Origin: Bacteroidia bacterium
Lineage (GTDB): Bacteria > Bacteroidota > Bacteroidia > J057
NCBI GenBank assembly: GCA_030430575.1
Contig: JAUIKF010000019.1
Location: 62,001-126,000, forward strand
Direction: 5' to 3'
Length of the DNA stretch: 64,000 nucleotides
A program made the translations under genes and the position numbers. Under the pieces are notes generated by a model. It saw only the letters and a program-made list of their open reading frames with translations. It searched no databases and was not told the origin of the DNA. Numbering within the stretch: the stretch's first letter is position 1; each line of letters opens with the position of its first letter. This document shows, in pieces, positions 26,001 to 28,436 of this stretch.

Positions 26001-27343
26001 CACAAGATCAGGGTACTGACGATGCTTTGGATTCAGATGCCGATTCAACTGGCCAAACAGGCTGCTTTACCCTTGATCCTGGCGAGGACAAGGACGATGT
26101 GGATGCAGGTATTTATTGCAATACCCTCACCACTTGTGTAGCTACGCCATTCAATCCTGCAGGCTGGTCAATGTATTTTACCACAGGCATCTATCCTGCG
26201 AGCCAGGAATACATTTTTGCCACGAATGGTACCCTGCTTACTTATGGAGATGGCACGGCCAATCTCATTGGCACAGTAGTCAATAAGACCAATGCTTCAG
26301 TACAGTGGGAACTGGATATCTGGTTTGAGAATAAGCGTGATTGGGGAGCCTGGTCAGCCTTAGGTCGACAGGCCAAAGGCAGTCATCATGGCCCTTACCA
26401 GACATGGGATTACTATGAAATGGACTCCACTCGGAGCATTGCGGTTGGCAAAGGGACCATGGCAGGGGACACCCTCTTCATGCGCCATGATCCGCCCAAT
26501 TACCTCTTTGCCTTCCAAGTAGGCCAAGGAGCCAATGACAAAGATGGTGACTTTGGGGCTTCGGGATGGTTTACCTTCTATTCAGCCTCTGGATTCTATA
26601 TGGGACACGGAGACTTTAACGTAGATCTCAATTGCCAGACAGCTTGTGTTCCAATCAATCCAACGCCACCCATGATGACGGCTGTGGCGATGCTTGAAGG
26701 AGGATTCCAGCCTACTACAGGGTTGATGGCTACCCAACTCAATTCATCGGGTATCTTGCCACTGAGTCAACCCTATAACACGGCTCCTTGGAACTATATG
26801 GGAGCGGAAAGTGTGAGTGCCATTCCTAACGATTCTATCGTTGACTGGGTGCTGTTAGAGACGCGTGATGCGCTTCAGCCAGCACAGGTGCTTTCTCGTC
26901 AGGCTGCCTTTATCAATGAAGATGGAGAGATAGTTGGGTTAAATGGAACCTCCTTGCTACAAGCCAATGTGCCACAAGGGGTAGATAGCTTCTACATCGT
27001 GGTCAACCATAGAAATCACTTGTCAGTCATGAGTGCTTCGCCTGTGAAGAAAATGGGCAATGTATTCTTCCAAGATTTTAGCAGGAATATACAAGACCTC
27101 TATACCGATGGGGCCTTGCAGAATCCCCCGGCCAATACCGCCACCTCTGGAAGGATTCTCATGATGGAAGGGGACCAAAGTACTGACGACCAGATCAACT
27201 CAATTGATATTGGCCAAGTGATGAATCAGACCTTCTTGACAGGCTATCGAAATGCCGATGTCACGATGAACGGTTTGGTCAATTCACTGGACGTCGGGCG
27301 AGCGATGCAAAATTACTTTAAGCGGTCGCATGTCCCTAAATAG
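5063..27343 (+). CDS. Giant secreted protein with 34 SdrD_B-like repeats (7426 aa)
   Basis: The N-terminus is a signal peptide (basic start, LLLFLSFLPFLAFG, likely cut before QQIQWG). Residues ~25-510 resemble an SBBP-type beta-propeller ('IVWACVIGG', 'SGNILVAGNT', 'LVYSSYLGGSENE'). Residues ~535-2180 are Ig/PKD-like modules paralogous to the upstream gene. Residues ~2350-2540 form a Cys-containing module without a counterpart in the window. Residues ~2753-7018 are 34 Cna-B/SdrD_B-type repeats; each begins like 'SIGDxVWEDLDEDGxQDxGEPG', an EF-hand-like Asp loop expected to bind Ca2+ and stiffen the rod. Residues ~7019-7426 form a non-repetitive end closing with two dockerin-like motifs (DDQINSIDIG and NGLVNSLDVG). 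There is no YPNP-type T9SS domain. The frame is uninterrupted over 22 kb despite strong repetition. Family knowledge suggests a long extracellular adhesin or filament; the exact function is unknown. Start ATG follows 'caagag'. Confidence 0.93.
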   Translation: MVISKKLYLLLFLSFLPFLAFGQQIQWGTFIDASGRTSGQNARGYQIKVGPDGFVYSIGYGRYLTFQGNPTADTVITHGPGSGNSNNNDTYVLKMSPDGNQIVWACVIGGTNGDLPGWFEFDSSGNILVAGNTSSSNFPVTTDADQPIWGGGEDLFFTKLTQNGELVYSSYLGGSENEYMSYGFISGDGTIFFNGWSGTVVWPSINQPTFPTKPGAYQATGDFATFGDDYFLGRLNADMSFNQGTYLFPRDPNSYREGYLLEETPSGDLFIQGSASNAYISDIPTTSGALIQSTDANASGSYYMVMSRDLSKVKYCTADLSGNRLSYQFQKSNGNIVIRSDVLPANTSYFPLSTNSAYGFKTDGSPTSVFAELTGDLSTIINTMVINDDIATGLRINGEDGNGNYHASASNPTSDAMLVTSPGGSYYWGSIAKINSDFTELLYASRTLGGNRYYDEQNCTWYISPSVGCGTIFGTFYTSDTAYNTAGDTLNGYWLGDRTTINLCSGQRGEPYITAINFPSITSGNVITAPASSYCINSIPEVLDGDEPVVPLPSLKIGYNDFEQNFVLHYQWQVSTAGPSGPFSDINLATEEDYVPEAEASAGSRWYRRIAIAGNIEAFPNCVQPDTSNVVEVVTLSNISHSTDMPEEAYGLCPGSPINVSTTLSASPDGTFGPYTWTLSDISVDTVVLSGSTGVGSFAANGVPAAGLYQLEVTDTRGCVSADTLTVESMVIDAGPATVFTCDSSSLVIGPSGPAPQWENYATNSYSWLPTSNLNNAALLKPTVSPVPASGDSITYSIYVNGCLSDSVKVKNETLTPLPALPADTICQGDSLNMGAGITPQPDVTYQWLPGVNIVDDTDPNSKLIGSDAPAGVNTTTYYLTAMAGNTGCVQTATQDITVYKQPNIPFDSDDPYSCFIDYYGQGPALTLGTGSESGISYSWDVQVTNISATTGLPSTVDALAYLSSTTASSVVFSLTGPEIPLGGMADGDYDLRYIRTSFNTAEPSCMRMDTAVIHYSPPCDGIPGFYCTALTPPNTCGTEGTLIGAEAVSGGLYYEWTPVAGLTDPYTGLPLVAGGPHPGQVYANPDTTTEYHLAINYPNRSGDTLCTIDILVFPAIFNTPAINIPPVAGGCAGTPIQIGSAPLSGLVYSWEPTAGLSDPNIANPAATITENTTYVVTAVDTATGCLAMDTVAVQIVPILVNAGLDGSFCDAAGYSGSIGALAANAAYSYQWTASSGAVVFGNATDAQTTVTIPASTGTVSIYLAVTDLNTSCSQSDTAIFTATGGPVGYAPATTVRVCDGDSVIIGAPAPTGTNYTYAWTSASTGNGLLPSESTKPEPSITPAGAGPWTYDVTVTETGPTSLTCTSNYTVTVSRPTEPVVTVSPAAVPCASAGVTIGVTNSPTAIWTFSWSPTDHIVGFAHNDMRRIRVYPPDTTTYTLTATYQTGCVRTFDIIVPGADYVAEISDDELELCEGDVNPTFSLNSIPAGATVAWTSSPAGATAYLNSTTANNPIFNITTAPAGTYTYTATVNYGTGCVSSASLTVRLGKAIPDIAGADQSICLGECVTIGTAAVSGLSYAWTTAPYDPSAVISFPGDASPEVCPTQNTTYKLTYIDVTSGCTFEDYVSVQINGVVPTLSVISAYKDCQNTSGTATVDLNSLITTNTGTSTSFWLDATASVLPIATPTMVEAGTYYIKSADASGLCTVVEPTTITFNPIPQVSGQAVANCVAQTGYLALTGFAAGDRFDYTLGMSYTGGASYATASVIPFSGVVATGLPLPAISGSSFYTVRVFNADSCSQDITLELISPCCPDIDSLAYSALSICTGSNINFADYFQNPDPDITLTFHASKADAEAGMPTISGVQMPAVAGTYWVRSQLTGETCNRVDSFTVMLTPAPAPTEICPGQTFTISAPTNFTNVQWFRDGVEVPAVGSFSDTFAVTQPGVYTFTGLDASLCVVNICCPITFESCCPDLNSLALSANAVCEGTTFDATINHQADPGTLALYYSTDGSLTPAQLYDFPNHGANNIDPLSTAINPIALATTTTVSSLNISTAGSYTIYVILANGNTQIVDPDCFPMATATITINSPAEANAGLDDSVCGNNSYQLNGSIAGSASSSTWSTSGDGSFDNVNSLTAVYTPGTTDLTNGTVMLILSTDDPPGACLAETDTMILTVYDQPTVVVTASDSVICVGEMVKLSRVTFGGDFGSPPFICVWDHGPTTCFPTVSPTVTTDYAITVTDNNGCMAKDTITITVLNSSVEITSIMVGNCVENEATVAVEVDWTNAPGGKDIEVSIGRDLKIIPAPAVGNTGSQTVTFMMPADSSQNNNAYVRFKDIGCEDYYTYDLPGPCEPCPPLAPSYSLWCDSLSVMKGEIGDGTGFSYTINQGSVACGSIVMALTGAGGPNEGNGGSGAECLSWGTTCHTPGTYVMNITFDEPISGFIPVVFADGFITEWTASVNGQPFNISDWKAHGNTTLGSGGTRYRNVFKATDNFASWLTHTDSTLEVTTATLTFYTEFPAGFSQTYCPLELFLYGSSVVPCCPTIDSLIADRTICSGDPVDSLAVSTIENPDSIAFVYFAGPQSDTAVIYSGGVGIDTIEVANNPDTIALTNVSIPAFVNTGSQPDTFYVYAIQFPTPADAACRPYDEMLVIVNPEPTFTLSKVDEQTCLGNDGSLTLAGLVNGAVYTLTYTYNGGTPTVLTGQTANSSGEITLSNLTRGDYTDISVTNMNGCTNAPSMSGAYDVTIAPAPCYRIGNLIWEDLDNDGNAEVGEVGINGVSVQLFMDDDAAPGVSAGDTQLDTEITVAGGYYVFDSLSAGDYYVIIGDGQASLNGFISSNNGEENNPNSDGDNNDNGVNEVTTPLAGVASGIISLGPGTAEPTNEQIRSDNSGDADLGTALSPDNQSNYTLDFGYFVPVSVGDTAFVDANSNGLQDMGEAPVPGVTVTLYDNAGNQVTTDAEGNAITGTTTTDADGAYLFDNLPPGSYYVVFDVSTATDGNAALYIATTQNANGGTLDPNDSDIDALGVSDTTNFLTSGDSDLTLDAGYFVPISVGDTAFVDANGNGLQDAGDVGIPGITVTLYDNTGNQVTTDAQGNPITGTTTTDADGAYLFTNLPSGSYYVIFDVSTATDGNAADYVATTQNVNGGTLDPNDSDIDALGVSDTTNVLTTGQSDLTLDAGYFVPVSVGDTTFVDANSNGLQDLGEAPVPGVTVTLYDNAGNQVTTDAEGNAITGTTTTDADGAYLFDNLPPGSYYVVFDVSAATDGNAALYIATTQNVNGGTLDPNDSDIDALGVSDTTNFLNSGDADLTLDAGYFVPVSVGDTVWVDNNGNGLQDAGEPGLGGVTVTLYDAATNTVVTTDANGATITGSTVTAGTGRYRFDNLLPGSYYVAFDVTTATNGNLYTASPQDANGNANDEDDSDADPNPTSATYGQTAPTAFLNSGEADTTLDAGYYQGLSLGDLVWLDSDADGTQDVGELGIDGVVLGLEMYDPTANGGAGGFVPATDAGGATVANATTSAGGLYNFGNLLPGEYRVTVLPSNWQAGGVFGPGGAQEGAVGTAGQGMNDTDNTDDNGDQDFVSNPPGGVVGNPIELAVGLEPINDGDTNPNTNLTMDFGFARNLSLGSRVWFDTNNDELLNGTEVGIDGVLVEVYRHDGMGGYTFIEDTLTRDGGYYLFSDLPVGDYVVVLPANNFAAGAILEGYYSSGTSRLPNGNFNQTNAPDPDVDQTDSDDNGAFAITGPFFGAVISDEITLNVPNPLNEPDAYPITFTDPAADNLGDYTVDFGFYTMRAGNQVWNDVNNNGLFDGGEQPLAGVPVILLAADGVTRIDSVGTNNSGRYMFNGLAEGDYIIKVRPPAGYVSSTGTVGSHTGPYEPAPDAETISINDDDNGNSTFAGPDSGCVFTTLFSLTPGAEHQVQDNLGRTSDRRIDFGLFAPFSIGNYVWNDNGLGTLCNNGQHDTGEAGIDGVAMCIYLDPDGDGDLSNATLIADDTTEAGGFYLFDYLVAGNYVVEVKASNFAPSAVLDSMISVTVTETNPNNDGDQNDNGIDDPDRVINGIFSGVIDLSGNEPQLETPLHPTDGDGTPVDINANMSVDFGFTRPAYIGNWAWEDLNRNGLQDAGEPGVDGIIVDLLPWPPDPTIPPASRPALATDTTASGGYYLFEVAPCTSYYLRFRNLPTGYVLTQDEVGSNDTIDSDVEMVNFLAMYATPRPGEQDTTWDIGIYLPTASLGDYVWEDVNEDGLQDVNEPPVPGVRVVLYNCLGDSLDEDFTNAQGRYLFDSLQPGDYYVVFTDLPVGYEDYVFTGKDLFPDTQDSDADSMTGQTACTTLDPGEVDLMWDAGIYVPKASIGDRVWADLDEDGVQGPGEPGYSNIKVILHDCTGTKLDSTTTDFRGEYEFSGLYPGDYYVSFSDIPFGLTFSPQDVNTTTDSLDSDVDPTGRTICTHLDAGEDDPSWDAGLYLNTASIGDRVWFDDNEDGIQDAGEMGVPGVRVVLYNGATGGVVGLDTTDANGLYYFDDLIPGDYYIGFSNIPSGYVLSPQDVGMNDSIDSDVDSLTSFTAVTTLDPGEDDPTWDMGIHVNRASIGDKVWEDLDEDGRQDTGEPGVMGIKVVLHDCTGARLDSMLSGINGEYVFDNLLPGDYYVSFNDLPSGYLFTAQDSTSASNNTDSDADKQTGATVCTTLDPGEDDDSWDAGIYRPNASLGNRVWDDLDEDGEQDAGEPGVAGIKVILHDCTGLKLDSTVTGPNGIYNFNELQPGDYYVSFPQLPVGYVFSPQDASGDDATDSDANAQGVVACTTLDPGENDDSHDAGIYLPKSSISNLVWNDLDEDGVQDAGEPGVQGVKVILHDCTGAKLDSMLTDANGEYLFANLTPGDYYVSFADLPTGYVFSPQDASGDDATDSDVNAQGVDACTTLDPGEDDDSHDAGIYLPKSSISNLVWNDLDEDGVQDPGEPGVQGIKVILHDCIGTKLDSMLTDVNGEYLFDELNPGDYYVSFADIPTGYVFSPQDASGDDATDSDANAQGVDVCSTLDPGEDDDSHDAGIYLPKSSISNLVWNDLDEDGVQDPGEPGVQGIKVILHDCTGTKLDSMLTDVNGEYLFDNLAPGDYYVSFAGLPTGYVFSPQDASGDDATDSDVNAQGVAACTILDPGENDDSHDAGIYLPKSSISNLVWNDLDEDGIQDVGEPGVQGVKVILHDCTGTKLDSMLTDVNGEYLFDNLTPGDYYVSFADLPTGYVFSPQDASGDDATDSDANAQGVDVCSTLDPGEDDDSHDAGIYLPKSSISNFVWNDLDEDGIQDVGEPGVQGVKVILHDCTGTKLDSMLTDVNGEYLFDELNPGDYYVSFADIPTGYVFSPQDASGDDATDSDVNAQGVDACTTLDPGENDDSHDAGIYLPKTAIGDRVWDDLDEDGIQDAGEPGVQGIKVILHTCAGTKLDSMTTDVNGLYTFDNLAPGDYYVSFADLPAGYSFSPQNQGTDDTADSDVGANGATICTTLDPGENDPTWDAGIFQPTASIGDKVWEDLDEDGVQDPGEPGVQGVVALLYTCAGQLVGQDVTDANGEYGFDGLLSGDYHVVFTNLPTGYTISPIDQGGDDATDSDAAANGQTACVHLDPGEDDTTVDAGIYLPKASIGNVVFEDLNRDGKQTPGEPGVQGVKVIIHDCIGTKLDSTTTDASGIYGFDDLVPGDYYVSFELPTGYSFSPKDQGGDDAKDSDADVNGETVCTTLDPGEDDPTWDAGMYQPFASIGNKVWEDLDEDGIQDAGEPGVQGVTVTLYDCSGVLIRSTTTDATGRYFFGGLPTGDYYVVFSNLPSGYVLSPQDAGADDATDSDANPSGQTICTHLNPGENDLTWDAGIYLPKASISDLVWEDLDEDGVQDSGEPGVQGVKVILHDCTGTKLDSTITDANGNYLFDELTPGDYYVSFSDLPAGYVFSPQDQGGNDALDSDVNANGETPCTTLDPGEDDDSLDAGIYLPKASISDLVWEDLDEDGVQDAGEPGVQGVKVILHDCTGTKLDSTTTDANGNYLFDELTPGDYYVSFSDLPTGYVFSPQDQGGNDALDSDVNANGETPCTTLDPGEDDGSQDAGIYLFKASIGDTVWEDLDEDGIQDAGEPGVQGVTVTLFDGTGRRMGQTTTDANGNYLFDNLMPGDYFIIFSNMPTGYLISPQDQGGNDVLDSDVGVNGQTITTTLDPGENDMTWDMGIYLPKASISDLVWEDLDEDGVQDLGEPGVQGIKVILHDCTGIKLDSTTTDANGNYLFDNLIPGDYYVSFSDLPTGYVFSPQDQGRNDALDSDGNANGETTCTTLGPGEDDDSQDAGIYLPKASIGDTVWEDLDEDGVQDAGEPGVQGVTVTLFDGAGTQVGQTTTDANGNYVFDNLTPGDYYVVLSNLPTGYVLSPQDQGGDDALDSDAGANGQTVTTTLDPGENDLTWDAGIYLPKASISDLVWEDLDEDGVQDAGEPGVQGLKVILHDCTGTKIDSTTTDANGLYSFDNLTPSDYYVSFSDLPAGYVFSPQDQGGNDALDSDVGANGETLCTTLDPGEDDDSQDAGIYLPDASIGDTVWEDLDEDGIQDPGETGVGGVTVTLYNCAGVQIAQTTTDLNGQYSFDNLPAGDYYVIFSGIPTGYVFSAKDQGGDDALDSDADANGETDCISVNPGEDYDDLDAGISLPDVSIGDTVWEDLDEDGVQDAGEQGVQGIKVILHDCTGAKLDSTTTDANGYYSFDNLTPGDYYVSFSDLPVGYVFSPQDQGGDDALDSDVNTNGETLCTTLDPGEDDDSQDAGIYLPKASIGDLVWNDLDEDGVQNAGEPGVQGVTVTLYDGAGTQVAQTTTDANGNYLFDNLTPGDYYVVFSNLPAGYTLSPQDQGGDDALDSDAGANGQTATTTLGPGENDMTWDAGIYLPTGSIGDTVFEDTDGDGVQDVGETGMPGVSVDLYNCTGQWVAQATTDANGNYIFDNLPAGDYYVVFSGQPTGYFFSPQDQGTDDALDSDADSTGQTGCFTLDPGEDKDDVDAGIYCNTLTTCVATPFNPAGWSMYFTTGIYPASQEYIFATNGTLLTYGDGTANLIGTVVNKTNASVQWELDIWFENKRDWGAWSALGRQAKGSHHGPYQTWDYYEMDSTRSIAVGKGTMAGDTLFMRHDPPNYLFAFQVGQGANDKDGDFGASGWFTFYSASGFYMGHGDFNVDLNCQTACVPINPTPPMMTAVAMLEGGFQPTTGLMATQLNSSGILPLSQPYNTAPWNYMGAESVSAIPNDSIVDWVLLETRDALQPAQVLSRQAAFINEDGEIVGLNGTSLLQANVPQGVDSFYIVVNHRNHLSVMSASPVKKMGNVFFQDFSRNIQDLYTDGALQNPPANTATSGRILMMEGDQSTDDQINSIDIGQVMNQTFLTGYRNADVTMNGLVNSLDVGRAMQNYFKRSHVPK
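6666..11595 (+). repeat. Segmental duplication, copy 2
   Basis: This is the counterpart of 1-4450 inside the giant gene. It carries an extra block at about 10500-10975 (residues ~1810-1970), whose first part resembles the very last module of the upstream protein (about 4741-5000). Module order has therefore been rearranged between the paralogues. Confidence 0.8.
13319..26116 (+). repeat. Array of 34 SdrD_B/Cna-B-like protein repeats
   Basis: I counted 34 occurrences of the 'S(I/V/L)(G/S)(D/N)xVWxD' repeat start between residues ~2753 and ~7018. Repeats 1-14 vary in length (about 117-165 aa) and sequence. Repeats 15-34 (19163 onward) recur at 348 bp (116 aa); the equivalent Pro codon falls at 19163, 19511, 19859, 20207, 20555, 20903, 21251, 21599, 21947, then 22292 (one codon shorter), 22640 and so on to 25772. 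Repeats 16-20 form a near-identical block (SSISN(L/F)VWNDL). From repeat 25 on, a 'KVILHDCTG' type alternates with a 'VTVTLxDG/YNC' type. Confidence 0.92.
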
Positions 27344-27355
27344 AAGAATGTTTAA

Positions 27356-27409
27356 CGTTTGGGGTTTAGGGTTTAAGGGTAAATTCTCTTGAACTCTAGC
27401 CCCCAAACG
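27356..27409 (+). terminator. Possible hairpin after the giant gene
   Basis: Perfect 9-bp inverted arms (CGTTTGGGG at 27356-27364 and CCCCAAACG at 27401-27409) enclose 36 nt, starting 12 bp after the giant gene's stop. No T-run follows, so this may be a processing or stability hairpin rather than an intrinsic terminator. Confidence 0.3.
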
Positions 27410-27420
27410 AACTACTCTAG

Positions 27421-27456
27421 TCAAATTCAAATTCAAATTCAACTTCAAATTCAAAC
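27421..27456. repeat. Degenerate TTCAAA hexamer tract
   Basis: About six tandem copies of TTCAAA/TTCAAC-like hexamers lie just upstream of the 27466 gene. Related tracts lie at 34096-34133 and 62656-62724, always between genes. Confidence 0.6.
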
Positions 27457-27465
27457 ACCCTTCTG

Positions 27466-28299
27466 ATGCATTATTCCATATACCTACAGAAAATTGTGAC
27501 ATTGCTTCTATTGAGCCTGCTGGCTGTTAATCTTCCTGCCCAACAGCTCACCGTGAGCTATGAGACAGACGATTTAGGAAATGATCAACACCTCGTGAGG
27601 GTATATCTTCAAAGTACAGGCAGTGAGCAACTAAAGTTAGGGGCCATCAACCTTTCCGTTGCTTATGATGGGGAGTGTTTAACGTCAATAGGGCAGGAAA
27701 CGATATTTGATGAGGATTGGACCACGCATCTTGTGGACAATCAGCAATATACTGATATGGCCCTTTTCTACGAATCTGCGCTCCTCGATACGCGTTTGCA
27801 GTATGGAAATGCCGATCCTGGCCTGCCAATGACCGCCTCCATCATGGTACCATCGGCAACAGAAGCTCCCCTCCAGGTGATGGAACTCACCTTTGAAGGC
27901 GCATGTTCGGAAACTATTTACCTAGAACATGTTTCAGAAAATCCCCTCAATCAATACGCTGATGACCTTTTTAGGTCGATTGATTATGAGATTATCCATC
28001 CGCCGCAACATGCGACGACCTCTGTGGAAGAAGATTTCACCAGTAGCTTAGAAGTGGTAGCTTTTCCCAATCCCACAGAAGGCCCCGTGACGGTAACTTT
28101 CAAGGGAGAAATCCCTCAAGGGAAATACCAATTTCTGCTAATAGACAGCCAGGGAAGAACCCTTAGAAAAACTAAGAGAACACTATCTCGTGCTTTTGAC
28201 CTAACCTTAGCCGCTTATACAGAAGGGGTGTACTATTTGGAAGTCAGGTCGATTGCTGATGATAAACACTTTCGGACGATTACCTTGATTAGAAAATAA
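27466..28299 (+). CDS. T9SS-sorted small secreted protein
   Basis: 277 aa. The signal peptide is clear (hydrophobic LLLLSLLAVNLPAQQ). Residues ~25-180 form an all-beta region with two Cys ('YDGECL', 'EGACSE') that I cannot assign firmly; the pattern of a sandwich domain with 'VYLQSTG..LKLGAINLSVAYD' resembles cohesin-like folds. Residues ~195-277 are a type A T9SS sorting domain ('AFPNPTEG', 'GVYYLEVRS', ending ITLIRK), so the protein should be exported across the outer membrane and cell-surface attached or released. It lies 122 bp after the giant gene on the same strand, separated by a hairpin and the TTCAAA tract. No good ribosome-binding site is visible, as is common in this phylum. A partnership with the dockerin-like end of the giant protein is possible but unproven. 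Confidence 0.8.
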   Translation: MHYSIYLQKIVTLLLLSLLAVNLPAQQLTVSYETDDLGNDQHLVRVYLQSTGSEQLKLGAINLSVAYDGECLTSIGQETIFDEDWTTHLVDNQQYTDMALFYESALLDTRLQYGNADPGLPMTASIMVPSATEAPLQVMELTFEGACSETIYLEHVSENPLNQYADDLFRSIDYEIIHPPQHATTSVEEDFTSSLEVVAFPNPTEGPVTVTFKGEIPQGKYQFLLIDSQGRTLRKTKRTLSRAFDLTLAAYTEGVYYLEVRSIADDKHFRTITLIRK

Positions 28300-28436
28300 G
28301 GGTAGAGATAGGGGAAATTAGCTACGGATTACCTAGGTTTCACAGATTTTCTGCTTCAATCTATGTAAATTCGGGGTAATCCCTGGCTAATTCTTCTTTC
28401 TTCATTAAAGCCCTTAATGAATCTAGGTTTTCCCCT

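Noticed and set aside
19163-26116. Regular spacing reminiscent of a CRISPR or satellite array
   Set aside because: The unit is 348 bp, fully coding and translated in one frame; there are no short direct repeats with unique spacers.
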